Assembly: GCA_965242895.1 (NCBI GenBank) | Contig: OZ251507.1 | Location: 124,001-188,000, forward strand | DNA from: CATQHL01 sp965242895 | GTDB taxonomy: Bacteria; Actinomycetota; Acidimicrobiia; Acidimicrobiales; CATQHL01 | DNA: 64,000 bases | Direction: 5' to 3' | Shown: in pieces, positions 1 to 7,503 of the stretch | Layout: each line of letters begins with the position of its first letter | Position numbering within the stretch: position 1 is the first letter of the stretch | The notes under the pieces: generated by a model | What the model saw: the letters and a program-made list of their open reading frames with translations, nothing else | The model's database searches: none | Told to the model about the DNA's origin: nothing | Translations under genes and position numbers: made by a program

Positions 1-1
1 A

Positions 2-1336
2 AAAGCACAGCCCCCCTCACACTCCGACCCGCTCCTGCCGTCATCCTCCGCCGCAGCGGCAACGCCCGCATCCCGTGCTGCTCCGCCGACCTATCCACCC
101 CCGCCGACCCCGCCGCCGACGACCTCGCCCGCACCCTATGCTGCTCCTCCGGCCTCTCCGCCCCCAGCAGCGCCAACGACCCTTCCAACCTCTACGCCGC
201 CCCCGCCGCCAGCAGCGCCTGCTACGACCCCGACGCCACCTTCACCGACGCCGCCAGCGCCGACGACCCTTCCACCCCCACCGACGCCGCCGTCAATACC
301 CCCAGCAGTACCTCCGCCTGCGCCGCCAACTCCCTCAGCGCCGCCAACGACCTTTCCACCCCCGCCCCCATCCCCAGCAGCGCCGCCAGCGCCCCCGCCG
401 TCTACGCCAACCTCTCCACCCTCGCCGCCGGCAGCCCCTCCGTCGCCACCAGCGGTCCCGCCTTCGCTTCCGCCTGCGCCAGGCGGGGGATACCCGCCCG
501 CGCCACCTTCACCTGCTCCACCAGAGGTAATGCAGCATCAGCCGCTTGTAGGCGACCCGCTTCTGCGCCCCAACGTTGCTTCCCCTCCCATGCCAAGCAG
601 CTACGCGCCGACCCTGGACTCTCCACCGGCTCCGCCCAGCGATCCGATGCCGGAAATAGAACCGCTAGACGCTTACTTCGGAGGCCAACCCCCTTACGAC
701 GAAGACTTGGCGCTCACAGACGAAGACGACTACGACGACCTCGACACCGACGAACTGCCTCTCGAGGAAGACGTCGTCAGCCCCTGGCGGAAATATATGG
801 GCTGGATCATCACGGTCGTGATAGCTCTGCTGGTGGCGTTCCTGATCCGCCAATTCATCCTGCACGCCTTCTACGTCGAATTCGACTCGATGCAGCCGAC
901 CCTGCAGCCCAATGACCGCATCCTCGTGAACAAGCTCGACCAGTCTCCGTCCCGAGGCGACCTCCTGGTCTTCTCACGCGACGACGGCGACCTGATCAAG
1001 CGGGCTATCGCCCTCGAGGGCGAGACGGTCTACTTCGAAGACGGCTACGTGAAGATCGGCGACCAGGACGGCGACATCCTATGGCTCCAAGAGCCCTATC
1101 TCGGCGAGGATACTCAGACGTATGGAGCGTCCCAGTCCATCCCAGGCTGCCTTGAAGTGGACGGGCTGAAAAACGACGGCAGTTCGTGCCTAGTGCCCGA
1201 TGACCACGTATTCGTAATGGGGGACAACCGCCGCTTCTCCCTGGACAGCCGGAACTTCGGACCCGTCCATCTCGACAGCATCGTCGGCACGGCCTTCTTC
1301 CAGATATGGCCGCTAGGAGATATGAGAGCGTTCTGA
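2..1336 (+). CDS. lepB: Signal peptidase I with long proline-rich N-terminal extension (5'-partial)
   Basis: Membrane serine protease that removes signal peptides from Sec and Tat substrates. The reading frame is open from base 2, so the start lies outside the window. About the first 176 visible codons encode an almost pure Pro/Ala/Thr/Ser tract. A Met at 530 is internal to this frame and need not be the start. After it come an acidic stretch (EDDYDDLDTDELPLEED), one membrane helix (WIITVVIALLVAFLI), the catalytic Ser box (VEFDSMQPTL), the general-base Lys (GDLIKRAIAL) and the closing MGDNRRFSLDSRNFGPV motif. The protease part has normal length; the disordered proline-rich cytoplasmic region is far longer than in typical family members. 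A hairpin follows the stop. Identity is firm; the role of the extension is unknown. Confidence 0.93.
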   Translation, partial: KAQPPSHSDPLLPSSSAAAATPASRAAPPTYPPPPTPPPTTSPAPYAAPPASPPPAAPTTLPTSTPPPPPAAPATTPTPPSPTPPAPTTLPPPPTPPSIPPAVPPPAPPTPSAPPTTFPPPPPSPAAPPAPPPSTPTSPPSPPAAPPSPPAVPPSLPPAPGGGYPPAPPSPAPPEVMQHQPLVGDPLLRPNVASPPMPSSYAPTLDSPPAPPSDPMPEIEPLDAYFGGQPPYDEDLALTDEDDYDDLDTDELPLEEDVVSPWRKYMGWIITVVIALLVAFLIRQFILHAFYVEFDSMQPTLQPNDRILVNKLDQSPSRGDLLVFSRDDGDLIKRAIALEGETVYFEDGYVKIGDQDGDILWLQEPYLGEDTQTYGASQSIPGCLEVDGLKNDGSSCLVPDDHVFVMGDNRRFSLDSRNFGPVHLDSIVGTAFFQIWPLGDMRAF

Positions 1337-1364
1337 GCTAGCCGCCCCGCCGCCCCGGCTAGCT
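1336..1364. terminator. Hairpin between convergent genes, candidate bidirectional terminator
   Basis: AGCTAGCC (1336-1343) and GGCTAGCT (1357-1364) are perfect inverted arms around a 13-nt C-rich loop, between the lepB stop and the reverse-strand gene stop at 1363. There is no U-tract, so termination is an inference from position. Confidence 0.5.
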
Positions 1365-2118
1365 AGCCTCCGTCGGGCTCCGGAGACGGCACGGAATCCC
1401 TCGCCTGAGGGTAGTACCTGTCGATACAGGCAAACAAGAGGCCAGGGTCGCCGCCCACCAGAGCATCCAGTCCGGCGTCGAGCATGCCCGTTATGGCGGG
1501 CTCGTGCTGTGCCCCCCATCCGAAGGCGAGCACGCCGAAGCGGTGGAAGAGCGCCGCAGTCCCTCCCGTCCAGTCTTCGCACGCCATGCCCACTGCGTCG
1601 ATCCCCCTCTCAGACAACTGCGCCGCCAGACGCTCCAGCCCGCCCGAAATGCGCCTCTTCTGCACCAAGTGCACCAGCCGGACGTCCGCCCAACGCTCTC
1701 TCCACTCGCCCAGGGCTGCCAGGTCGCTGCTGCTCAGCCAGACCCGTCCGGCCGTCTTTCTGCCGTCGGCTCCTCGCACAGGCGCCGCCGCCTCTTCCAC
1801 CGCCTCGGGACTGCCCACTTCCAGCGACAGATCGAAGTCCCCCCCGCAGCGGCTGCGCAGTTCGCTCAGCCTCAAGGCAGAGCCCGCAAGGCGGTCGCTG
1901 TGCACCGAGGAGATCCGGCGCGGCCTGAGTGCTGAAACGCGGGGGGAGTGGTTCAAGACGGCCTTTCCGTCCTCGGAAATCCACAATCCGTCGCTCAACC
2001 CAGCCGCATCGAGGGAAACGACCGCACGCAGCCGATCCCACGACCGCAGAGAAGCACGAGTCACGAAGCCGACAGGGCGTTCGAGCAAGGAAGGCAGTCG
2101 AGGGGGCATCCCCTCCAT
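1363..2118 (-). CDS. Glycerophosphodiester phosphodiesterase-like protein, probable pseudoenzyme
   Basis: About 251 residues from the ATG at 2118, which is preferred over an upstream frame extension that would overlap tatB. The C-terminal half has the GDPD barrel ending: a segment like FGVLAFGWGAQHEPAIT followed by MLDAGLDALVGGDPGLL, which resembles the W-(T)-V-N and G-V-D-(G)-I-(x)-T-D-x-P pattern of the family. The N-terminal half keeps the shape of the metal-binding region (GLSDGLWISEDGKAVLNHSP corresponds to the usual E-x-D-V-x-L-T-x-D-G-x-(P)-V-x-x-H-D). The expected HRG/ENT start, the E-x-D pair and the HD dyad are substituted. It is therefore a family member by fold that probably lacks phosphodiesterase activity. 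It is convergent with lepB and divergent from tatB, with only 34 bp between the divergent starts. Confidence 0.6.
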   Translation of the reverse strand: MEGMPPRLPSLLERPVGFVTRASLRSWDRLRAVVSLDAAGLSDGLWISEDGKAVLNHSPRVSALRPRRISSVHSDRLAGSALRLSELRSRCGGDFDLSLEVGSPEAVEEAAAPVRGADGRKTAGRVWLSSSDLAALGEWRERWADVRLVHLVQKRRISGGLERLAAQLSERGIDAVGMACEDWTGGTAALFHRFGVLAFGWGAQHEPAITGMLDAGLDALVGGDPGLLFACIDRYYPQARDSVPSPEPDGG

Positions 2119-2152
2119 TATCGCCCGCTCGCTGCGGGGTAGGCTGACCGAA

Positions 2153-2479
2153 GTGTTCAACATCGGAGCGGGGGAACTCCTAGTCATCCTGGTAATCGCC
2201 CTGATCGTCATAGGCCCTCAGAAACTCCCCGGCTTCGCCCGACAAATCGGGAGAGGGCTCGGCAAGCTACGCCGACTCATCAGCAGTTTCCAGCAGGAAA
2301 TTCAAGCTGCAGCAGACCTCCCTGTCGAAGCCGAAGCGCGCAAGAGAGGCTCGGACGCCGAGCCGCCCCACGCGCGCACTCACTCCGGCAGCGAGGACGA
2401 GGCGGCGGACACCTCTAAGCGCCCGGAAGCGACCGAAAGCCTAAGCACGACTTCAGGAGACAAAGACGAGCCTGAATGA
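2153..2479 (+). CDS. tatB: Twin-arginine translocase subunit TatB (TatA/B family)
   Basis: A 108-residue Tat subunit that recruits folded twin-arginine substrates to TatC. The likely start is GTG at 2153, giving an N-terminus beginning VFNIGAGELLVIL, the typical short periplasmic stretch plus membrane helix. The hinge (IGPQKLPGFARQIGRGLGKL), an amphipathic helix and an acidic, Ser-rich disordered tail follow. The Asn-Ile-Gly-x-Gly-Glu-Leu N-terminus and the Gly-Pro hinge suit TatB better than TatA, but a single dual-function TatA/B cannot be excluded because no second copy is visible. The stop overlaps the tatC start by 4 nt (ATGA), indicating translational coupling. Confidence 0.85.
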   Translation: MFNIGAGELLVILVIALIVIGPQKLPGFARQIGRGLGKLRRLISSFQQEIQAAADLPVEAEARKRGSDAEPPHARTHSGSEDEAADTSKRPEATESLSTTSGDKDEPE

Positions 2480-3450
2480 AAACAACCGACCGTGTGCCAG
2501 TACTCCAGCACCTGGCCGAACTGCGGCGGCGTCTCATCATCTCCCTGCTGGCGCTGGCGTGCGGCGCCGTGGTCTGCTGGATTTTCTACCCGCAACTCAT
2601 AGACGCACTCCTGAGGCCCTATTGCGATGTAATCAAGCCCAACGCCGAAGGGTTGGACGCCAGCGGAGAATGCCGCCTGTTGGTGCTCGACCCGCTCGAG
2701 CCTCTGACGGTGCGCATGTCGGTGAGCGGCTACGGAGGTCTGATCCTGGCGTTTCCGATCATCCTCTACCAGGCGCTGCGCTTCATAGGCCCCGGTCTGC
2801 ACTCACGAGAACGCCGAATGACCCTCACCTTCGTCCTTGCCGGCGCCCTGCTCTTTGCCGCAGGGGTAACCCTGGCGGTTTGGAGCATTCCCAGAGCCCT
2901 GGGGTTTCTCTCATCAATCGGGGGGGAGGACCTGGTCGGCTTCTTCTCTCCGAGGCGTTACCTGGGGTTTGTCGTGAAAATGGGCATAGCTTTCGGAGTG
3001 GGCTTCGAGTTTCCGGTCTTGCTGGTGTTCGCCCAGTTCATCGGGCTGGTCTCGCCCTCCACCCTGAAGCGGATGAGACGCTACGCCCTATTGGGGATAG
3101 TCGTCCTCGGGGCGCTGCTGACGCCGAGCGGCGACCCCTTCACCCTGCTCATACTCTCCGGGCCGATGTACGCCTTCTACGAAGCGGCGCTGCTGATCGG
3201 CTCCCTGCGGCTGAAACGGATTGAACGCGCAGAACGCGCCGAGGAAGGCTACGACGGCAAGGACGCCCAGCATCCACTGCTTCAGCGTCTCCGCCCGCGC
3301 AGGTCGTCCGCTGACAACGCAGAGAGCGCCGACCGCACCAAAGACAAGCCCCAGAGCGGGCTGCCGCAGAGCGGGCTGCCGCAGCCGGAGGAGACGACCT
3401 CGCCAACCCCAACAGAGAAGCCCGAGGAGCCCGAGGCGGGGAGCCACTAA
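2476..3450 (+). CDS. tatC: Twin-arginine translocase subunit TatC
   Basis: A 324-residue polytopic membrane protein and receptor core of the Tat system. It starts with the family signature near residues 7-25 (VPVLQHLAELRRRLIISLLA), which resembles the conserved H-L-x-E-L-R-x-R segment of TatC. Several hydrophobic helices follow, with the LTPSGDPFTLLIL motif before the last helices. The C-terminus after about residue 250 is a charged Pro/Glu-rich tail with two copies of the peptide QSGLP, and is longer than in many TatC proteins. It overlaps tatB by 4 nt, and helY begins directly after its stop. The tat-helY order is conserved in actinobacteria such as Mycobacterium. Confidence 0.95.
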   Translation: MKTTDRVPVLQHLAELRRRLIISLLALACGAVVCWIFYPQLIDALLRPYCDVIKPNAEGLDASGECRLLVLDPLEPLTVRMSVSGYGGLILAFPIILYQALRFIGPGLHSRERRMTLTFVLAGALLFAAGVTLAVWSIPRALGFLSSIGGEDLVGFFSPRRYLGFVVKMGIAFGVGFEFPVLLVFAQFIGLVSPSTLKRMRRYALLGIVVLGALLTPSGDPFTLLILSGPMYAFYEAALLIGSLRLKRIERAERAEEGYDGKDAQHPLLQRLRPRRSSADNAESADRTKDKPQSGLPQSGLPQPEETTSPTPTEKPEEPEAGSH

Positions 3451-5571
3451 TTGACACCAAGCAAGAACCTAGACGTCCGAACGTCTCCAGCACCCAGAGC
3501 ACCCAGAGCAGCCAGGGCAGCATCCCACCTGGCGAAACCTCCCTTCGAGCTTGACCGCTTCCAGGTGGAAGCCTCCCAAGCCATAGAGAGCGGACACTCC
3601 GTGATAGTGGCCGCCCCCACCGGTTCCGGCAAGACAGTCGTGGCCGAGCGCGCAGTAGAACTCGCTCTGCTCGAAGGCAAAAGAGCCTTCTACACGGCCC
3701 CGATCAAAGCCCTGTCCAACCAGAAGTATGCCGACTTCCTGGCCATGTACGGCCCGGAACGCGTCGGACTGCTCACCGGCGACAACTCGATCAACCCAGC
3801 AGCCTCCGTCGTGGTGATGACCACCGAGGTTCTGCGCAACATGATCTACGCAGGCTCAGAAGACCTCGCCTCCCTCAGCTGGGTGATCCTAGACGAGGTG
3901 CATTACCTGCAGGACCCCTACCGAGGGCCGGTCTGGGAAGAGGTGCTAATCCACGCCCCAGATGGGGTGCGTTTCGTCTGCCTGTCTGCCACCGTCTCCA
4001 ACGTCGAGGAAATCCGCTCCTGGACAGCCACCCTGCGCGGCCCCACCCGGGCGGTCGTGGAGACGGAACGACCCGTGGAACTCGAGCGTCTTCTCTGCGC
4101 CGGAGCGGGGGATCGACGACGCCTGCGCTTCCTGCCGGTGCTGCTCAACGGACGCCTCAACCCTGAGGGCTTCCGCCTAGAGACAGACGTGCGGACGAGC
4201 CGAGACCGCCGACGCCACAGGCACCGTCGCAAATACTGGAAGCGCCCCGACCGCTTGCGGGTGATCGAGGAACTCTCCGAACGAGACATGCTCCCAGCCA
4301 TCTATTTCATCTTCAGTCGGGCCGGCTGCGACGATGCGTCTGCCTCACTGGCCAGGTCATCTTTGATGCTCACCACCGCCGAAGAGAGACAGCGCATCGA
4401 AGAGACGGTGGAGCCCTTCACAGCCGGGCTGAGCCCAGACGACCGCGCCGCTGTGGGCTACGAGGAATGGCTCGGAGAGCTCCGCCGGGGCACCGCCGCC
4501 CACCACGCCGGGATGCTCCCCCCGTTCAAGGAAGCCGTCGAGGCGTGCTTCACGGGAGGTCTCGTGAAGGTCGTCTTCGCCACCGAGACGCTCTCGCTCG
4601 GGATCAACATGCCCGCCCGCAGCGTCGTGATCGAAAAACTCACCAAGTACGCAGGCGACGCCCACGAACCGCTTTCGCCGGCCAGTTTCACCCAGTTCAC
4701 GGGGAGAGCAGGGCGCAGAGGCATCGACGAAAAGGGCTACGCCCTGGTGCTCTGGCACCCCCGTCAGCGCTTCGAAGCCATCGGCGAGCTGGTCAGGAAC
4801 AAGTCCTTCCCCCTCAAGTCGGCATTCAGACCCACCTACAACATGACGGCCAACCTGCTGTCACGCTTCGACCTGTCTGCTGCCCGCAGCATTCTGAACC
4901 GCTCCTTGGCTCAGTATCAAGCCGACCCGCGGCGTCAAGCCGACCCGCCGCCTCGCCAGCGGCGCAGGCGCAGTCTCCTAGCAGACGAAATGGAGAACCT
5001 GGCCGCCGTCCTGCGAAAGCGCGGCCACCTCAAAGGCTGGAAACTGCGGAAAGGGGGAGCGCTGCTCAGCGGCGTCTATCACGAAAGCGACCTGCTCATC
5101 ACCGAGATGCTCCTAGACGGCCACTTCGACGACCTGGACGCCCCGTCGATGGCCGCCCTCATCTCCTGCGTCACCTACGAGACGCGCGGCGCCGACGCTC
5201 CCAGCGAACCCGCCGCTTTTCCGAGCGAAACCTCCTACTTCAGCTGGCTGAGGCTGGGCGACCTCTACGACTCCCTGGCCGAAACAGAGAAACATCACCT
5301 AGGCCAAGTACGCACCCGGCCACCCGACGGCGGCTTCATGGATATCGCCTACTACTGGGCGGACGGTCTCGAGCTGAGCGACGGGATCATCGAAGACCTG
5401 ACGCCGGGAGACTTTGTCCGCAACGTCAAGCTCATCTGCGATCTGGCCCAGCAGATCGCCCGCGTCTCGCCGGAATCCAGCGCCGCCCGAACCTGCCGGA
5501 AGACCGCAGAGAAGATGCTCCGCGGGGTGGTGGCGTCGTCCTCGCTGGACTTGGCCGGTCAGCAGCGGTAA
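3451..5571 (+). CDS. helY: Ski2/Mtr4-like DEVH-box RNA helicase, HelY family
   Basis: Predicted ATP-dependent RNA/DNA helicase of 706 residues (mycobacterial HelY is about 900). Motif I is APTGSGKT at residues 55-62. Motif II is DEVHYLQDPYRGPVW near residue 150, with LSATVSN as motif III. In the second RecA domain are HHAGMLPP, FATETLSLGINMPARSVV and the motif VI segment QFTGRAGRRGID. The C-terminal part resembles the DSHCT helical region of Ski2-like helicases. The start is TTG at 3451, immediately after the tatC TAA; no better start is visible. The short Arg-rich region before the second RecA domain (RRRHRHRRKY) is notable. Position after tatC supports the HelY assignment. Confidence 0.9.
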   Translation: MTPSKNLDVRTSPAPRAPRAARAASHLAKPPFELDRFQVEASQAIESGHSVIVAAPTGSGKTVVAERAVELALLEGKRAFYTAPIKALSNQKYADFLAMYGPERVGLLTGDNSINPAASVVVMTTEVLRNMIYAGSEDLASLSWVILDEVHYLQDPYRGPVWEEVLIHAPDGVRFVCLSATVSNVEEIRSWTATLRGPTRAVVETERPVELERLLCAGAGDRRRLRFLPVLLNGRLNPEGFRLETDVRTSRDRRRHRHRRKYWKRPDRLRVIEELSERDMLPAIYFIFSRAGCDDASASLARSSLMLTTAEERQRIEETVEPFTAGLSPDDRAAVGYEEWLGELRRGTAAHHAGMLPPFKEAVEACFTGGLVKVVFATETLSLGINMPARSVVIEKLTKYAGDAHEPLSPASFTQFTGRAGRRGIDEKGYALVLWHPRQRFEAIGELVRNKSFPLKSAFRPTYNMTANLLSRFDLSAARSILNRSLAQYQADPRRQADPPPRQRRRRSLLADEMENLAAVLRKRGHLKGWKLRKGGALLSGVYHESDLLITEMLLDGHFDDLDAPSMAALISCVTYETRGADAPSEPAAFPSETSYFSWLRLGDLYDSLAETEKHHLGQVRTRPPDGGFMDIAYYWADGLELSDGIIEDLTPGDFVRNVKLICDLAQQIARVSPESSAARTCRKTAEKMLRGVVASSSLDLAGQQR

Positions 5572-5580
5572 GCAGCGGTC

Positions 5581-6189
5581 ATGGACATCCGTCACGGCGA
5601 GGACTGGGGGGAGCCAGCGAGCCTGCCCGAACACGCAGTGCTCGTCTCTAACGACGCTGAAGCCCGCTCAGCGGTCGAAGCCGCACGCCGCCGCGGAGAG
5701 CCGCTGCCGCCGCTGGGTCTGCTGGGCGGCGACCTCTGCCGCACCCTGGGGGGCGGCGGCCAACCGGAGCGGCTGAAACAGAACGCTCACTCATTTACCT
5801 GCGATCTCGGCTCCGCCCTCTTGGACGGACGCATCTACTGGTTCGTCGCACACCTCGCCGCTAGGCGCAGCTGGCTGCGAGGCAGGGTAGTGGCAGCCAT
5901 GAACGCAGCATTCCTCGGCCACTGGAACCTTGCCCCCAAGGGTCACCCGGGCGACGGTCTGCTGGAGGTGCTGGAGATTTCCATGAACACCGCAGAGCGT
6001 CTCAAGGCATGGCCTCGGCTGCGCACGGGCAGACACATCCCGCATCCCGGCATCAAGACGTCGAGGGCCAAGTCTTTCTCCGTCACCTTCCCACGCTCCA
6101 CACCCGTCCTGCTAGACGGAGTGCACGCCGCAGACGCAGTCAACGTGCTGATCAGGATAGAACCCGACGCCCTGGAGGTTTTCGCATGA
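5581..6189 (+). CDS. Orphan C-terminal domain of diacylglycerol/lipid kinase family
   Basis: A 202-residue protein 9 nt after helY, probably co-transcribed with it. Residues from about 65 resemble the second (C-terminal) domain of YegS/DAGK-type lipid kinases: a segment like FLGHWNLAPKGHPGDGLLEV, then GRHIPHPGIKTSRAKSFSV and PVLLDGVHAADAVNV, corresponding to the family's G-G-x-x-x-x-P-x-A-x-x-x-D-G-L-L and x-x-x-D-G-E elements. The nucleotide-binding N-terminal kinase domain with its GGDGT motif is absent, so kinase activity by this chain alone is unlikely. It could be a binding subunit or a remnant kept for another role. Confidence 0.5.
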   Translation: MDIRHGEDWGEPASLPEHAVLVSNDAEARSAVEAARRRGEPLPPLGLLGGDLCRTLGGGGQPERLKQNAHSFTCDLGSALLDGRIYWFVAHLAARRSWLRGRVVAAMNAAFLGHWNLAPKGHPGDGLLEVLEISMNTAERLKAWPRLRTGRHIPHPGIKTSRAKSFSVTFPRSTPVLLDGVHAADAVNVLIRIEPDALEVFA

Positions 6190-6265
6190 ACTCACCACAG
6201 CCAATCAGCACTACCTGACCTCCGAATCCTGAACCGGCATTCCGTCGGGATATATCATTCCCGCA

Positions 6266-7459
6266 ATGCCTCAGCCGACCTCCGAAGCCGACAGACTGAA
6301 GAAGCGCTCCTTCTCACGCGTCGACAGGTTGGCCGAGAAGCTCCTGGAGATATCCCATGCCATCCACGAGAAGCCCGAGTTGTGCTACGAAGAACACTTC
6401 GCCCACGACCTCCTGAGCGCCGCAGCCGAAGAAGCTGGTCTGGCCGTGCAGCGCAGCGCCTACGGCATCGAAACGGCGTTCGCCGCCCGGGCCGGAAGCG
6501 GGGGGGCGACGGTGGCCATCCTCTGCGAATACGACGCTCTGCCAGAGATCGGGCACGCCTGCGGACACAACATCATCGCCGCCGCTGGGCTGGGAGCAGG
6601 GCTAGCCGCCGCTGAGAGCCTAGAAGAACTGGACGGGCAGCTGCTGATCCTGGGGACGCCCGCCGAGGAAGGCGGAGGAGGCAAGATCCGCCTCATCGAC
6701 GCAGGCGCACTCGAGGGCGTGGACGCTGCGATGATGCTGCATCCCGCCGGTCTGGAACTGCTTTCTATGTCGACCCTCGCCGTCAGCCAGGTCACGGCCA
6801 CCTACCGGGGGCGCGCCTCGCACGCAGCAGCCGCCCCGCAGTCGGGGCGAAACGCCCTAGACGCCGCCGTGCTCGGCTACCAGGCCGTCGCAGCCCTGCG
6901 CCAGCACATCACGCCAGAAGAACGCATCCACGGAATTTTTACCCTCGGCGGAGCGAAGGCCAACATCGTCCCCGCCCTCGCCGAGACGAAGTGGTTCGCC
7001 CGTTCCCCCTCCTCTGAGGGGCTTGCCGAACTAGAGCAGAGGCTGGAAGCCTGCCTGCGAAGCGGAGCGCTGGCTGCGGGCGTGACCGCAGAACTCAGCT
7101 GGGACCCCATCCGATATCACGAAATGAACTCCAACCCCGTTCTGGAGAGGCTCTGGAAACAGAACGCAGAAGAATCCGGGCGCCGCCCTCTGCCCCCCTC
7201 AGGAGAGAAAAGCGTCGTAGGCAGCACCGACATGGGCAACGTCAGCGCCGTGGTTCCTTCCATCCATCCGATGATCAAGGTTTCGCCTCCCGAGGTGGCA
7301 ATCCACACCGAGGCGTTCGCCGAATGCGCGCGCGGACCCCAAGGCGACAAGGCCGTGCTGGACGGCGCCAAGATGCTGGCAGGCACAGCCATCGACTACT
7401 GGACGAACGCCTCGCTGCGCCGCGCCGCTGCGGATGCCTTTTCGACGGCAGGCGGCTAG
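6266..7459 (+). CDS. M20 family metallo-amidohydrolase (AbgB/ACY1L2-like)
   Basis: A 397-residue zinc-dependent amidohydrolase or peptidase, probably cytoplasmic. Metal-site motifs are ILCEYDALPEIGHACGHN (the Asp and His ligands) and GTPAEEGGGGKIRLIDAG (the catalytic Glu pair), followed by MMLHP. Near residue 180 is the dimerisation-domain hallmark of M20D-like enzymes (YRGRASHAAAAPQSGRNALD). GSTDMGNVSAVVPSIHP is the C-terminal ligand region. The substrate is probably an N-acyl amino acid or a dipeptide such as p-aminobenzoyl-glutamate or beta-Ala-Lys, but the sequence alone does not decide. The start is ATG at 6266. Confidence 0.88.
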   Translation: MPQPTSEADRLKKRSFSRVDRLAEKLLEISHAIHEKPELCYEEHFAHDLLSAAAEEAGLAVQRSAYGIETAFAARAGSGGATVAILCEYDALPEIGHACGHNIIAAAGLGAGLAAAESLEELDGQLLILGTPAEEGGGGKIRLIDAGALEGVDAAMMLHPAGLELLSMSTLAVSQVTATYRGRASHAAAAPQSGRNALDAAVLGYQAVAALRQHITPEERIHGIFTLGGAKANIVPALAETKWFARSPSSEGLAELEQRLEACLRSGALAAGVTAELSWDPIRYHEMNSNPVLERLWKQNAEESGRRPLPPSGEKSVVGSTDMGNVSAVVPSIHPMIKVSPPEVAIHTEAFAECARGPQGDKAVLDGAKMLAGTAIDYWTNASLRRAAADAFSTAGG

Positions 7460-7503
7460 CGTCCGGCCCTCCATCCAAGATTGCCCAGCAGCGGAATAGC
7501 GGA

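Noticed and set aside
75..626. Arg-rich frame at 75-530 and reverse frame at 402-626
   Set aside because: Shadows of the proline-rich lepB frame, which is open from base 2.
1484..2140. Forward frame upstream of tatB, making a 331-residue protein
   Set aside because: Antisense to the GDPD-like gene; the Tat homology starts at GTG 2153.
4467..5651. 394-residue Arg/Pro-rich frame inside helY
   Set aside because: Shadow frame in GC-rich DNA; helY carries all helicase motifs in its own frame.
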